Positions 35,413 to 43,644 of a stretch of DNA of 64,000 bases are shown one piece after another. Origin of the DNA: Mycolicibacterium hippocampi (GTDB lineage Bacteria; Actinomycetota; Actinomycetes; Mycobacteriales; Mycobacteriaceae); the NCBI RefSeq assembly GCF_010723735.1, contig NZ_BLLB01000002.1, positions 930,001 to 994,000 of the forward strand, in the 5' to 3' direction. How positions within the stretch are numbered: the stretch's first letter is position 1; every line of letters begins with the position of its first letter. The notes beneath the pieces are model-generated. The model did not search any database. It worked only from the letters and a program-made list of their open reading frames with translations, and was not told the origin of the DNA. A program made the position numbers and the translations under genes.

Positions 35413-36213
35413 ATGCAAGAACCATCAACAGCCGTCGTGACCGGAGCAGGTCGAGGGATTGGTTTGGAGATCGCGCGACAACTCGCCGTTGCCGGCCACC
35501 GGGTGTTGCTCACGGATGTAGACGGCGACGCAGCAGAGCGTGCTGCCGCCGAGGTCGGCCGGGGCGCTTGGAGTGCCAGACACGACGTAAGAGATCCGTC
35601 GGTCCATCGTGATATCGCTGCGCAGGCTTCGGCCGCGGGTCGTCTGGCGGTATGGGTAAACAACGCCGGGGTCCTGATCGCGGGCGATAGCTGGAGCCAC
35701 ACCGATGTGGAGGTTGCGTCGATCCTCGATATCAATGTGCGAGGCGTTGTGGCGGGCTCACACGCCGCGGTCGCCGCTATGGGCGCAGATGGGGGCGCGA
35801 TCCTCAACATCGCTTCGCTCTCGGCACTGGCGCCCGTCCCTGGACTCGCGATGTACGGAGCCACCAAAGCGGCCGTATTGTCGTTCACTACGTCATTGCA
35901 AGGTGACCTCGACCATGCGGGTTTGCCCATTCGCGCACGTGCGCTGTGCCCCGACGTGGTCAGTACGAAAATGGTCAACGACCGAGTTGCCGATCCAGGC
36001 GCGGCATTACTGTTCGCCGGACCCAGTCCGATGGACGCTGCGGACGTGGCCCGTGCAGGGCTGGAGTTACTGGACAGTCGCCAGATATTCCGGGTGGTTC
36101 CTCGGTGGCGTGGCATCGTTGCCCGCTCTAGTGACGCCGCACCGTCGCTCGGGTTGAAGGTTTTCGCGTTGATGCGTGGGCGCGGTGAGCGGCGCCAACG
36201 CAGGCATCGTTGA
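35413..36213 (+). CDS. Short-chain dehydrogenase/reductase
   Basis: A 266-residue classical SDR. VVTGAGRGIGLEIA holds the cofactor motif, WVNNAGVLIAG the NNAG, LNIASLSALAP the serine and MYGATKAAV the YxxxK. The acidic LLTDVDGD suggests NAD use. GGAAGG lies before ATG 35413. The C-terminal part (VVPRWRGIVARSSDAAPSLGLKVFALMRG) resembles the membrane-proximal tails of SDRs linked to BVMO clusters. It has its own 184-base upstream region, so it may be transcribed separately from the P450 relic. The convergent TetR gene ends 25 bases downstream. Confidence 0.9.
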   Translation: MQEPSTAVVTGAGRGIGLEIARQLAVAGHRVLLTDVDGDAAERAAAEVGRGAWSARHDVRDPSVHRDIAAQASAAGRLAVWVNNAGVLIAGDSWSHTDVEVASILDINVRGVVAGSHAAVAAMGADGGAILNIASLSALAPVPGLAMYGATKAAVLSFTTSLQGDLDHAGLPIRARALCPDVVSTKMVNDRVADPGAALLFAGPSPMDAADVARAGLELLDSRQIFRVVPRWRGIVARSSDAAPSLGLKVFALMRGRGERRQRRHR

Positions 36214-36237
36214 CGCTGTGTCGAAGATGGGACGGGG

Positions 36238-36954
36238 CTAGCCCGGCCATGCTCGAGTTGGGCGTGATGAGGTCGCGGGTTCGCTCAGCGGGACTTGGGG
36301 ATCGAGGTGGGCTCCCAGCTCGTGCAGCCTGTCATCGATGATCAACCACGTTTGCCGTGTCAACCGAATGACGAGTTCGTCGCGAGTGGAGTCTCGATGG
36401 TCCAGCCACCACAGGACCGATGCGTCGATCAGGCCCATGATGGCGGCGACGTTACGGTCGGCAGCGTCGGAATCGTCCCCGTAGCGAGGAAAGTAGCGGG
36501 CGCCCGCTACTGCGAGTTCGGAGGCGAACGCACTTCTTCCGGGCGTCGTTTTCTCATTGCTGCGCCGGTAGTCCCGATTGACCAGAAAACGATACAGGTT
36601 GGGATGTTCGTCAGCCCACATGACGTGCTGACTCACGGGAGCGCGAATCACGTCCAATGGTGAACCCTGCACGTCCAAAGTTAGGCGTATCTTCGCCGTG
36701 AGTTCGCGGTGGACGTGGCGGGCGACGGCCAGATCGAGTTCTTCCTTACTCGCGAAGTGGCGGTAGAAGTGCGTGCGGCCCAAACCCGCCTTGTCCGCGA
36801 TTTGGCCTGTGAGTGCGTGGGGGCCGTTCTCCTCGATCGCGCTGAGGGCGGCTTCGATGATCTGCCCGCGACGTAGATCACGGCCCGGCACCCTACTGGT
36901 TGCACGGCGTACCGCTGTGGTGTCCACCCACTGCTTTCGCTCCACGATGCTCAC
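36238..36954 (-). CDS. TetR-family transcriptional regulator
   Basis: A 238-residue TetR protein from GTG 36954; a longer frame to 37110 is open but would swallow both operators. The DNA-binding helices read LTGQIADKAGLGRTHFYRHFASKEEL. It is divergent from the acyl-CoA dehydrogenase gene at 37092. Two related palindromes lie between the starts, strongly suggesting that it represses both. The helical ligand domain has several tryptophans (MWADEHPNLYRF, SVLWWLDH) suited to a hydrophobic acyl-CoA, by inference. Confidence 0.88.
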   Translation of the reverse strand: MSIVERKQWVDTTAVRRATSRVPGRDLRRGQIIEAALSAIEENGPHALTGQIADKAGLGRTHFYRHFASKEELDLAVARHVHRELTAKIRLTLDVQGSPLDVIRAPVSQHVMWADEHPNLYRFLVNRDYRRSNEKTTPGRSAFASELAVAGARYFPRYGDDSDAADRNVAAIMGLIDASVLWWLDHRDSTRDELVIRLTRQTWLIIDDRLHELGAHLDPQVPLSEPATSSRPTRAWPG

Positions 36955-36981
36955 CGTAGCGCTCAGCGTGCCTGCATGTTC

Positions 36982-37030
36982 TGGGTACGAGTTGTACCCA
37001 GTGTCCGTTTCGTGGTACACCATGTACCCA
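36982..37030. promoter_or_regulatory. Twin operators GGTAC-N5-GTACC
   Basis: Site A (36982-37000) is TGGGTAC-N5-GTACCCA with seven-base perfect arms. Site B (37014-37028) is GGTAC-N5-GTACC. Their centres are 30 bases apart, close to three helical turns, so two dimers could sit on the same DNA face between the TetR gene and the acyl-CoA dehydrogenase gene. Confidence 0.75.
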
Positions 37031-37091
37031 CAGCGTGACAGCGAGCCCACTCCGGGATCGGTGCGCAACCAGACAAAGTGAGGACACTCGA

Positions 37092-38237
37092 ATGGCCGCC
37101 AATCGCTCAAGCTGGATGGATGACGACCTCGATGCGCTGAGAGACCTGGCGCGAGCGTTCTGCGAAAAGGAGGTCGCGCCGCACATCGACCGCTTCATCG
37201 ACCAGCACCATGTTGACCGGGATCTGTGGACTCGGGCGGGCGAGTTGGGATTGCTCTGCATGTCGATCCCCGAGCAGTACGGCGGCGGTGGGGGAACGTT
37301 CGCTCACGAGGCGGTATTGATCGAGGAACAGGCCCGCGTCGGCGATTCGGCATGGGGCGCGCCACTGCACAGTGGAATCGTGGCCCACTACCTGCTCGAG
37401 TACGGCACCGATGAGCAGAAGGAGCGCTTTCTTCCTCGACTGGCGACCGGTGAGATGGTTGGGGCGATCGCCATGACGGAGCCAGGTACGGGATCTGACC
37501 TCCAGTCTGTCACGACCAAGGCAGTACGCGTCGGGGACGAATACATCGTGAACGGGTCCAAGACCTTCATCACCAATGGCGCTCAGGCCGACTTGATCAT
37601 CGTGGTCGCCAAGACCGACCCGAATGCCGGAGCGAATGGAATCTCGTTGGTGTTGGTCGAAGGCGACCGGCCGGGCTTTCGTCGCGGTCGGGTGTTGGAC
37701 AAGGTCGGTCAGCGCGGCCAGGACACGTCCGAGCTCTACTTTGAAGACGTGCACATCCCCGTTGCGAACCTCCTCGGTACGACCGAAGGCCAGGGCTTCA
37801 TTCAGCTGATGCAGCAACTGCCCCAAGAGCGGTTGATCCTCGCGCTCGGTGCAGTGACAGTGGTAGAAACAGCGCTCGAGTTCACCGTCGAGTACACCAA
37901 GGACCGGCATGCCTTCGGCAAGCCCGTCTTCGCCTTCCAGAACACCAAGTTCAAACTTGCCGAGGTCGCCACCGATGCGCACATCAGCCGCGTATTCATC
38001 GACGACTGTATCGCCCGCCACCTGCGCGGCGAACTCGACATACCCACAGTCGCAATGGCGAAGTGGTGGACTACCGAGCGCGCCATGGTGGCCCTCGATG
38101 ACTGCTTGCAACTACACGGCGGGTACGGCTACATGACCGAATATCCCATCGGCAGGATGTGGGCCGATGCTCGCGTCCAGAAGATCTACGGTGGGACGAA
38201 CGAGATCATGAAGGAGATTATTGCTCGGTCGCTTTAG
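37092..38237 (+). CDS. Acyl-CoA dehydrogenase
   Basis: A 381-residue acyl-CoA dehydrogenase. AIAMTEPGTGSDLQ is the flavin/substrate motif, FITNGAQADLIIVVAKT follows, and the C-terminus is RVQKIYGGTNEIMKEIIARSL. The YEGT glutamate of medium-chain enzymes is replaced by glycine and the alternative catalytic glutamate is in QQLPQERLILAL, the long-chain type. ATG 37092 is chosen because upstream codons lie in the operator region. Expression is probably controlled by the divergent TetR. The IS3 element begins 23 bases after its stop and has cut whatever followed it. Confidence 0.93.
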   Translation: MAANRSSWMDDDLDALRDLARAFCEKEVAPHIDRFIDQHHVDRDLWTRAGELGLLCMSIPEQYGGGGGTFAHEAVLIEEQARVGDSAWGAPLHSGIVAHYLLEYGTDEQKERFLPRLATGEMVGAIAMTEPGTGSDLQSVTTKAVRVGDEYIVNGSKTFITNGAQADLIIVVAKTDPNAGANGISLVLVEGDRPGFRRGRVLDKVGQRGQDTSELYFEDVHIPVANLLGTTEGQGFIQLMQQLPQERLILALGAVTVVETALEFTVEYTKDRHAFGKPVFAFQNTKFKLAEVATDAHISRVFIDDCIARHLRGELDIPTVAMAKWWTTERAMVALDDCLQLHGGYGYMTEYPIGRMWADARVQKIYGGTNEIMKEIIARSL

Positions 38238-38303
38238 ACCGAATGGCGAGTCCCCGATACTGAGTCCACCCGGTCATAGAGTCGGGTTGGTTTGAATCCG
38301 TTC

Positions 38304-39143
38304 TCAGGTGATGCTGCAGGCCATCGGGGTGTGGGTGCACCTGCAGGCGGCAGCGTACTCGGCCGGCGTGCGGTAGCCCAGGGCCGAGTGGCGGTGCCGG
38401 GTGTTGTGCTCGTGCTTGAAGTCGCCGATGACCACGCGGGCCTCGAACAGGGTGTTCCAGTAGTTGCGGTTGAGGCACTCCCTCCTGAGTCTGTTGTTGA
38501 ACGATTCGATGTAGCCGTTGTCCCACGGGCAACCCGGCGGGATGTAGACCATGCCGGTCTTGTTCTCGCAGAACCGTTGCAGCGCTTGAGAAACCATTTC
38601 CGGTCCGTTGTCCATGCGCAGTACTTTCGGTGGGCCGCCGTGAGCGGCGAAGACCTTGGTGAGCTCGGCAACAAGCGCCTCGCCGGTGATCGAGCGCTCC
38701 ACCAGGTTCAGCAGCGATTCTCGGGTGTGTTCGTCGATCATCGAGGCGATCTTGATGGCCTTGCCGTCGATGGTGGAGTCGAACTGGAAATCGATGGCCC
38801 ACACCACGTTGGGCGCATCGGCCACGATCGGCGGCACCGACGAGACGCCTGCGCGCTTGCGCGGGGACACGATCTTGACTTGCAGGCCCTCTTCGCGCCA
38901 GAGCCGGTGGATCTTCTTCTTGTTGACCTCACGGCGCTCGTCGTGGCGCAGCGCCGCCCAGGCCCGCCGGAACCCGTGACAGGGATGTTTGGTGGCGTAG
39001 GCGCGCAGCCAGGCCCTCATTTCGGCGTCCGGATCATCGGGGGTCTGCGCCAGCGGCAGGCGGCGATAGGTGGATCGGGCCAGCCCAACGGCTTTGCACG
39101 CCAGCCGTTCCGACATGCTCAACGTGGCTTTGAGCATGTCCAC
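38304..39143 (-). CDS. IS3-family transposase OrfB
   Basis: Integrase-type transposase, about 279 residues from the first GTG but probably made as an OrfAB fusion by a -1 frameshift near 39173-39179. The DDE residues are visible in VWAIDFQFDST, LRMDNGPEMVS and NGYIESFNNRLRRE, with the HTH_21-like AWLRAYATKHPCHGFRRAWAAL before them. All catalytic parts are present and the frame is unbroken, so the copy could be active. Confidence 0.92.
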   Translation of the reverse strand: MDMLKATLSMSERLACKAVGLARSTYRRLPLAQTPDDPDAEMRAWLRAYATKHPCHGFRRAWAALRHDERREVNKKKIHRLWREEGLQVKIVSPRKRAGVSSVPPIVADAPNVVWAIDFQFDSTIDGKAIKIASMIDEHTRESLLNLVERSITGEALVAELTKVFAAHGGPPKVLRMDNGPEMVSQALQRFCENKTGMVYIPPGCPWDNGYIESFNNRLRRECLNRNYWNTLFEARVVIGDFKHEHNTRHRHSALGYRTPAEYAAACRCTHTPMACSIT

Positions 39144-39166
39144 GGCGCGGCGCTTGGCAGCTGGGC

Positions 39167-39448
39167 TCAGAATTTTCCCTTCGCGACCTCCCGCAGCGCG
39201 TCCTTCTCCAACTCGGCGTCGGCCAGCAGCCGCTTGAGGCGGGCGTTCTGCTCGCGCAGCTCCTTGAGCTCTTTGGCGGCGTCGGTGTCCATGCCGCCGT
39301 AGGTGCGTCGCCAGTTGTACAGCGTCGCCGGCGAGACCTGTAGCTCAGCGGCGATCTCCTCGCCGGTCTTGCCCTCGGCAGCCAGCTCATCCGCCCGGCG
39401 CAGTTTGCGCACGATGTCCTCCGCGGAATTCCGCTTCCGACCAGCCAT
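39167..39448 (-). CDS. IS3-family transposase OrfA
   Basis: A 93-residue helix-turn-helix protein from ATG 39448 (MAGRKRNSAEDIVRKLRRAD). The DNA-binding part is EEIAAELQVSPATLYNWRRTYGG and a leucine-zipper-like coiled coil follows (ELREQNARLKRLLADAELEK). Its end overlaps the A4 tract (AAGGGAAAATTC on the minus strand) where a -1 shift would join it to ILSPAAKRRAVDML of OrfB. Confidence 0.9.
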   Translation of the reverse strand: MAGRKRNSAEDIVRKLRRADELAAEGKTGEEIAAELQVSPATLYNWRRTYGGMDTDAAKELKELREQNARLKRLLADAELEKDALREVAKGKF

Positions 39449-39737
39449 GTGTTCATCGTCCCTTCCAGCCCGACATCGGGCCACAGGACTCTAAAACTGG
39501 TTGGGCTCATTCAGCGGGAACACGCCACGAATTCGACCGTCTGGATTTGTCCACAATATTCCGCCGCAGGAGACGAGCGTTCGCGGACGGGGACGGCGTA
39601 CGGGACGGCTCATTGAACGGCTAATCGGCGAGTTCGGCTCCCAGCGAGACAGTTATGCGGGTACCCCAATGCGCCTGAATACGCAGCGAGCTGGGTCGGG
39701 GGGGACGTGATGGCTCAGCGGCCGAGGCGTCCGATTG

Positions 39738-40340
39738 TTAACTCGACGCGGGAACGCCGAGTACGGCGTGACCCATGGCAGCGAGCAGCGCCGAAGTCCG
39801 TTCGGGGGTGAGTCCAGTGCCGCGGTAATGCAAGATCGATTGGATGGCGCCGATGGCCCCATGGACCATCCCGCGAAGCTCAATCTCGTCGACCGCGGGG
39901 CGCAACTCGCCAACGAGGTGTACCCACTCCTCGAGATAGAGCCGCTGTTTTCGGCGTAACCGTCTCTGCTGCTGATCGGGCAGGTTGTGCACCTCGCGGT
40001 AATACACCACCGCCAGCTCGCGTTGATCCATTACCAAGGCGACTTGGTCGGACACCAGCTCGGTCAACGCCTCCGCCTCGTCGCGAGATTGCTCGACGAT
40101 CGTCGCGGCGCGCTCTAGGAGGCTGTCCACCACTCGTTCGAAGAGGGCCGCCAATAAGTCGCCCTTGCTGTCAAAATGGCGATATATGGCAGGCCCGACA
40201 ACCCCTGATGCAATCCCGATGTCGGCCATCGAAACAGCGTGGTAGCCCCGCTCGGCAATCAACTCCGCTGCCGAGGCAAGAATCCGCTCCCGACGCTCGC
40301 CGCCGACCCGAGTGCGTCCGGTTTCGACCGCTTTGCTCAT
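39738..40340 (-). CDS. TetR-family transcriptional regulator
   Basis: A 200-residue TetR protein. The DNA-binding domain reads ILASAAELIAERGYHAVSMADIG and GVVGPAIYRHFDSKGDLL. It is close in form to mycobacterial regulators of acyl-CoA metabolism (YYREVHNLPDQQQRRLRRKQRLYLEEWV). It is divergent from the badI remnant and badH. A perfect palindrome at 40525-40540 lies before those genes, so it probably controls the alicyclic-acid genes. Between the IS end and this gene (39510-39737) nothing was recognised. Confidence 0.88.
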   Translation of the reverse strand: MSKAVETGRTRVGGERRERILASAAELIAERGYHAVSMADIGIASGVVGPAIYRHFDSKGDLLAALFERVVDSLLERAATIVEQSRDEAEALTELVSDQVALVMDQRELAVVYYREVHNLPDQQQRRLRRKQRLYLEEWVHLVGELRPAVDEIELRGMVHGAIGAIQSILHYRGTGLTPERTSALLAAMGHAVLGVPASS

Positions 40341-40524
40341 CGTTACCTTCCCTCGTCATCTGGCACGGCACGGGCTTACACGGCATTCAGAGACCCCACG
40401 GGAACGTTAACACCTGCTCACAAGCCAAGTGGCGCGTGCGAACGGCTCGCGCGTAACAGCAGGGGTTTTCGGCACGGCTGGCAGGTGTTGACGCCGGACA
40501 GCGATCGATCTACGTTCAGCACAT

Positions 40525-40540
40525 GTGAATTCGCATTCAC
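40525..40540. promoter_or_regulatory. Operator-like palindrome GTGAAT-TCGC-ATTCAC
   Basis: Six-base perfect arms with a four-base spacer, 42 bases before the GTG start of the badI remnant and about 185 bases from the divergent TetR start. Apart from it, nothing was recognised in 40341-40581. Confidence 0.6.
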
Positions 40541-40581
40541 GGTACGACACTCAACGGTGGCAATGCATCAGAGGAGAGGCA

Positions 40582-41034
40582 GTGGCCGAGGAGTACGAGG
40601 GCGACCTCACGATCGCAGCCGACACGGCTAAGTTCGGCCAGGCCGGACCCCGTGTGGGATCGTTCGACGCCGGGTTCGGCTCTGCCTTCCTGGCGCGGGT
40701 CATCGGCGAGAAACGCGCCCGCGAGATGCGGTACTTGTGCCGCCAGTATGACGCTGACACCGCCGAACGGTGGGGCTTGGTCAACTGGGTCGTCCCTGCG
40801 AGAAGTCTCTTGGACGAGGCCAAAGTCGTGGCCGCGGAGATTGCCGAGAAGAGTCCGACGGCCATCCGTTTCCTCAAGCAGTCGTTCAACGCCGACACCG
40901 ACCATCAGGCGGGACTAAGCAATTTGGCAATGTCTGCGCTAAATCTGTATACGCACACGCCGGAAGGGCTGGAGGGCGTGGCGGCTTTTGCCGAGAAGCG
41001 CAGTCCTGATTTTTCTAAGTTTGCCAAGGCGTGA
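40582..41034 (+). pseudogene. badI-like ring hydrolase with a large internal deletion
   Basis: A 150-codon frame from GTG 40582, behind a strong GAGGAGAGG site. After six residues (MAEEYE) it jumps to GDLTIAADTAKFGQAGPRVGSFDAGFGSAF and continues to the C-terminus (SPTAIRFLKQSFNADTDHQAGL...EKRSPDFSKF). This second part closely follows BadI, the 2-ketocyclohexanecarboxyl-CoA hydrolase of the crotonase superfamily (about 260 residues). Roughly 110 residues with the CoA-binding and oxyanion region are missing, in frame. The start region and operator look intact, so a stable short protein may still be made, but ring-cleaving activity is unlikely. Confidence 0.75.
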
Positions 41035-41044
41035 GGATGCAAAC

Positions 41045-41779
41045 GTGACAGACAACATCGTCGTCGTTACCGGAGCCGGATCCGGGATCGGCAAGGCCGC
41101 CGCACTGGCCTTCGCGATGCAAGGCGATAAAGTGATTGCGGCTGATCTCGATTTGGAAGCGGCAAAGCGCACGTCGGAATGCTCCCCCGACTCGGTATTT
41201 GCGATGGGGGTTGATATCGCAGACCGCAAGTCAGTCGATCAACTCCGCGAGCGGGTACATAGCGAGGTGGGTATTCCGAACGTTCTGGTGAATGCTGCCG
41301 GATGGGACCGCACCGAAAAATTCCTGAACGCCACCACAGAATTCGCCGAAAGGGTGGTGGCCATCAACTACCTCGGCCCGGTGCATATGTGCAGCGCATT
41401 TCTGCCGGGGATGATAGAGACCGGCAACGGTGGCTGGGTGGTCAATGTCGCCAGCGACGCCGGGCGGGTGGGCAGCTCGGGAGAAAGCATCTATGCCGGG
41501 GCCAAGGGCGGCGTCATTGCGCTCACCAAGTCGCTTGCTCGCGAGATGGCCAGGCACGATGTCAATGTCAACTGTGTGTGCCCGGGGCCTACCGACACTC
41601 CGTTGTTCCACGCCCAGGCCGATAAGCTGAAAGATGCGTTGATTAAGGCGATTCCGTTTCGGCGGCTTGCGCGCCCAGAGGAGGTGGCCGCGCCGATTGT
41701 GTTCTTTGCCTCCGAGGCCGCGTCGTTTATCACCGGTCAGGTGATCAGCGTCAGCGGCGGCCTGACGATGGCTGGTTGA
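41045..41779 (+). CDS. badH: 2-hydroxycyclohexanecarboxyl-CoA dehydrogenase-like SDR (BadH type)
   Basis: A 244-residue SDR from GTG 41045, ten bases after the badI remnant. VTGAGSGIGKAAAL is the cofactor motif, NAAGWD replaces NNAG, the serine is in VNVASDAGRVGSSGES and the tyrosine/lysine in IYAGAKGG. NAAGWD, SDAGRVGSSGE and the end SVSGGLTM are stretches I associate with BadH, which oxidises 2-hydroxycyclohexanecarboxyl-CoA to the ketone. The neighbouring badI remnant supports this. Substrate assignment is by family memory and context; a general 3-hydroxyacyl-CoA dehydrogenase is the alternative. Confidence 0.75.
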   Translation: MTDNIVVVTGAGSGIGKAAALAFAMQGDKVIAADLDLEAAKRTSECSPDSVFAMGVDIADRKSVDQLRERVHSEVGIPNVLVNAAGWDRTEKFLNATTEFAERVVAINYLGPVHMCSAFLPGMIETGNGGWVVNVASDAGRVGSSGESIYAGAKGGVIALTKSLAREMARHDVNVNCVCPGPTDTPLFHAQADKLKDALIKAIPFRRLARPEEVAAPIVFFASEAASFITGQVISVSGGLTMAG

Positions 41780-41907
41780 ACACCGTCCGCCCGCACTGCG
41801 GCGTGGTGCGGCGGTGACGCGGCGCCGCGACCTGCAACACCAGGCGGGTAGCCGGCCGCCGGCAGATCGGCCAACGGCCGGGTCACCGGCCGGTTCACCG
41901 GCGCTGT

Positions 41908-43644
41908 TCAGGTCGCGCTGAGCAAGGATTGCGGGATATCGACGATGCGGGAGCGCAGGTACTCGCCCAAGCCCTTCGCCTGGGGATCGGGCCGGGCCGA
42001 GGATGCCACGCCTTCTCCCAGCAGCCCGTGCACTACGACGTTGAGCGCACGCAGGTTGGGCAGGTCGAACCGCTCTACGCGCAGCTGCGCAGCCTCCGGG
42101 CCGAGCAGCCCGCGCAGCCGCTCGACGGTCAGGTGCTCGCACGCCCAGGCGTAGCCGGCATCGTCGCGGGCCCAGAGACCGATATTGGCGTTGGCGCCCT
42201 TGTCGCCGGACCGCGCGCCCAGCACTGCGCCCAGTGGCGCGCGGCACGTCGGCTCGGTCGGCGGCGCGGCGGCCGTGCAGCCCGCGACTTTCGCGGCCGG
42301 CACGCTGCCGGTCGGCGGATCGGCGATCGTCCGGCGCTCACCGTCGGGCAGCACCACGACCTGTGTCACGCTCGACCGGGGCACGGCCGCTGGGCGGTAC
42401 ACGCCGAACGCCGACTCCGATGTGGGTGGCGTGGTGGTGTGGAAGCCCGCGTACCCGGCCAGAGCGATCTCCATGATTGCGCTCGAGAACGCCCGGCCGA
42501 CCTTGCGCGGGTCGGTGTCCTTGACCGTGATCCGCAGGTGCGCGCACGCTTGGTCGTTGGTGGGGGCGTCCGGTGTGTCGAAACGCAGCAACCGGACGTC
42601 GGTCTCGGCGAAGGAGTCCGAGCCGCCGAGGATGTCGAAAAGCTGCTGCTGCGCGAACGCGGCCTTCGCCTCCACGTCCAAGCCGGTGAGCACCATCGTC
42701 ATGGTGTTCCGGTAGCCGCCGACCTCGTTCAGCGCCACCTTGAGCGTCTCCGGTGGCGGGCTGCCGGTGGCACCCGTGATCGCCACCCGGTGCTCGGCCT
42801 GCTGGGCCAGAGAGGTCGTGTCGAAGTGAGTGACCACGTCGGGCCCCAGATAGGCGGGCTCGGCGATCTCGTAGAGCAGCTGGGCGGTGACCGTACCGAC
42901 CGACACCAGCCCCCCGGTGTCGGCGTGCTTGGTGATCACCGACGAGCCGTCGGCCGCGACCTCCGCGATCGGGAAGCCAGGGTAGCGACGGTCGGTGATC
43001 TCGTCGAGGAAGGCGTAGTTGCCGCCCGTGGCCTGTGGTCCGCATTCGATGACGTGGCCGGCCACGACGGCACCGGCGAGCCGGTCCCAGTCGGTGCGCT
43101 CCCACCCGTGCCACCAGGCGGCCGGGCCGACGACGAGCGAGGCGTCGGTCACGCGGCCGGTGACGACGACGTCGGCGCCCGCACCCAGCGCTTCGGCGAT
43201 ACCCCAGCCGCCGAGGTAGGCGTTGGCCGAGACCGGCTCGACCTCACCGACCGCAGGGGTGATCGCGGCGAGGTTCCCGCGCAGGTCGTCACCCTCGACG
43301 TGGGCGACGCGGACGGTGATACCGAGCCGGTCCGCGAGCTCGCGCAGTTTGACGGCCAGCCCGGCCGGGTTGAGCCCACCGGCGTTGGCCACGATCTTGA
43401 TACCGCGATCGGAACAGGTGCCCAGCACCTGCTCCATCTGGGTCAGGAACGTGCGGGCGTAGCCGCCCGCGGGGTCCTTCGCCTGGGCCTTCGCCAGGAT
43501 GAGCATCGTCAGCTCAGCGAGGTAGTCGCCGCAGAGCACGTCGATGCTCTCCTCGCCCGCCCCGCCCTCGACCATCTCCCGCGCCGCGGCGATCCGGTCG
43601 CCGTAGAAGCCCGAGCAATTCCCGATCCGTACCGGGTCCCTCAC
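41908..43644 (-). CDS. AtuA-family protein (acyclic terpene utilisation, DUF1446)
   Basis: A 578-residue protein of the AtuA family. The N-terminal half contains VRIGNCSGFYGDRIAAAREMVEGG, DVLCGDYLAELTM, NAGGLNPAGLA and GRVTDASLVVGPAAWW. The C-terminal half carries the separate small domain beginning LGAVLGARSGDKGANANIGLWAR. The family is required for growth on citronellol/geraniol-type terpenes in Pseudomonas, but its chemistry is not settled. GTG 43644 overlaps the upstream stop (GTGA). It is the last gene of a three-gene run with the DinB-like protein and a crotonase. A 128-base gap separates it from the convergent badH gene. Confidence 0.85.
   Translation of the reverse strand: MRDPVRIGNCSGFYGDRIAAAREMVEGGAGEESIDVLCGDYLAELTMLILAKAQAKDPAGGYARTFLTQMEQVLGTCSDRGIKIVANAGGLNPAGLAVKLRELADRLGITVRVAHVEGDDLRGNLAAITPAVGEVEPVSANAYLGGWGIAEALGAGADVVVTGRVTDASLVVGPAAWWHGWERTDWDRLAGAVVAGHVIECGPQATGGNYAFLDEITDRRYPGFPIAEVAADGSSVITKHADTGGLVSVGTVTAQLLYEIAEPAYLGPDVVTHFDTTSLAQQAEHRVAITGATGSPPPETLKVALNEVGGYRNTMTMVLTGLDVEAKAAFAQQQLFDILGGSDSFAETDVRLLRFDTPDAPTNDQACAHLRITVKDTDPRKVGRAFSSAIMEIALAGYAGFHTTTPPTSESAFGVYRPAAVPRSSVTQVVVLPDGERRTIADPPTGSVPAAKVAGCTAAAPPTEPTCRAPLGAVLGARSGDKGANANIGLWARDDAGYAWACEHLTVERLRGLLGPEAAQLRVERFDLPNLRALNVVVHGLLGEGVASSARPDPQAKGLGEYLRSRIVDIPQSLLSAT

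Larger units (their letters stand above)
38261..39509 (-). mobile_element. IS3-family insertion sequence (apparently intact)
   Basis: A 1249-base element with imperfect terminal inverted repeats. The left end begins TGAGTCCACCCGGTC and the right end, read inward, begins TGAGCCCAACCAGTT; about 17 of the first 22 positions match, including TAGAGTC. The TG...CA ends are as expected for IS3. It carries orfA and orfB on the minus strand with a slippery A4 tract at the junction. No clear 3-4-base target duplication was seen at the flanks, so the end positions may be off by a base or two or the element recombined. Confidence 0.8.
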
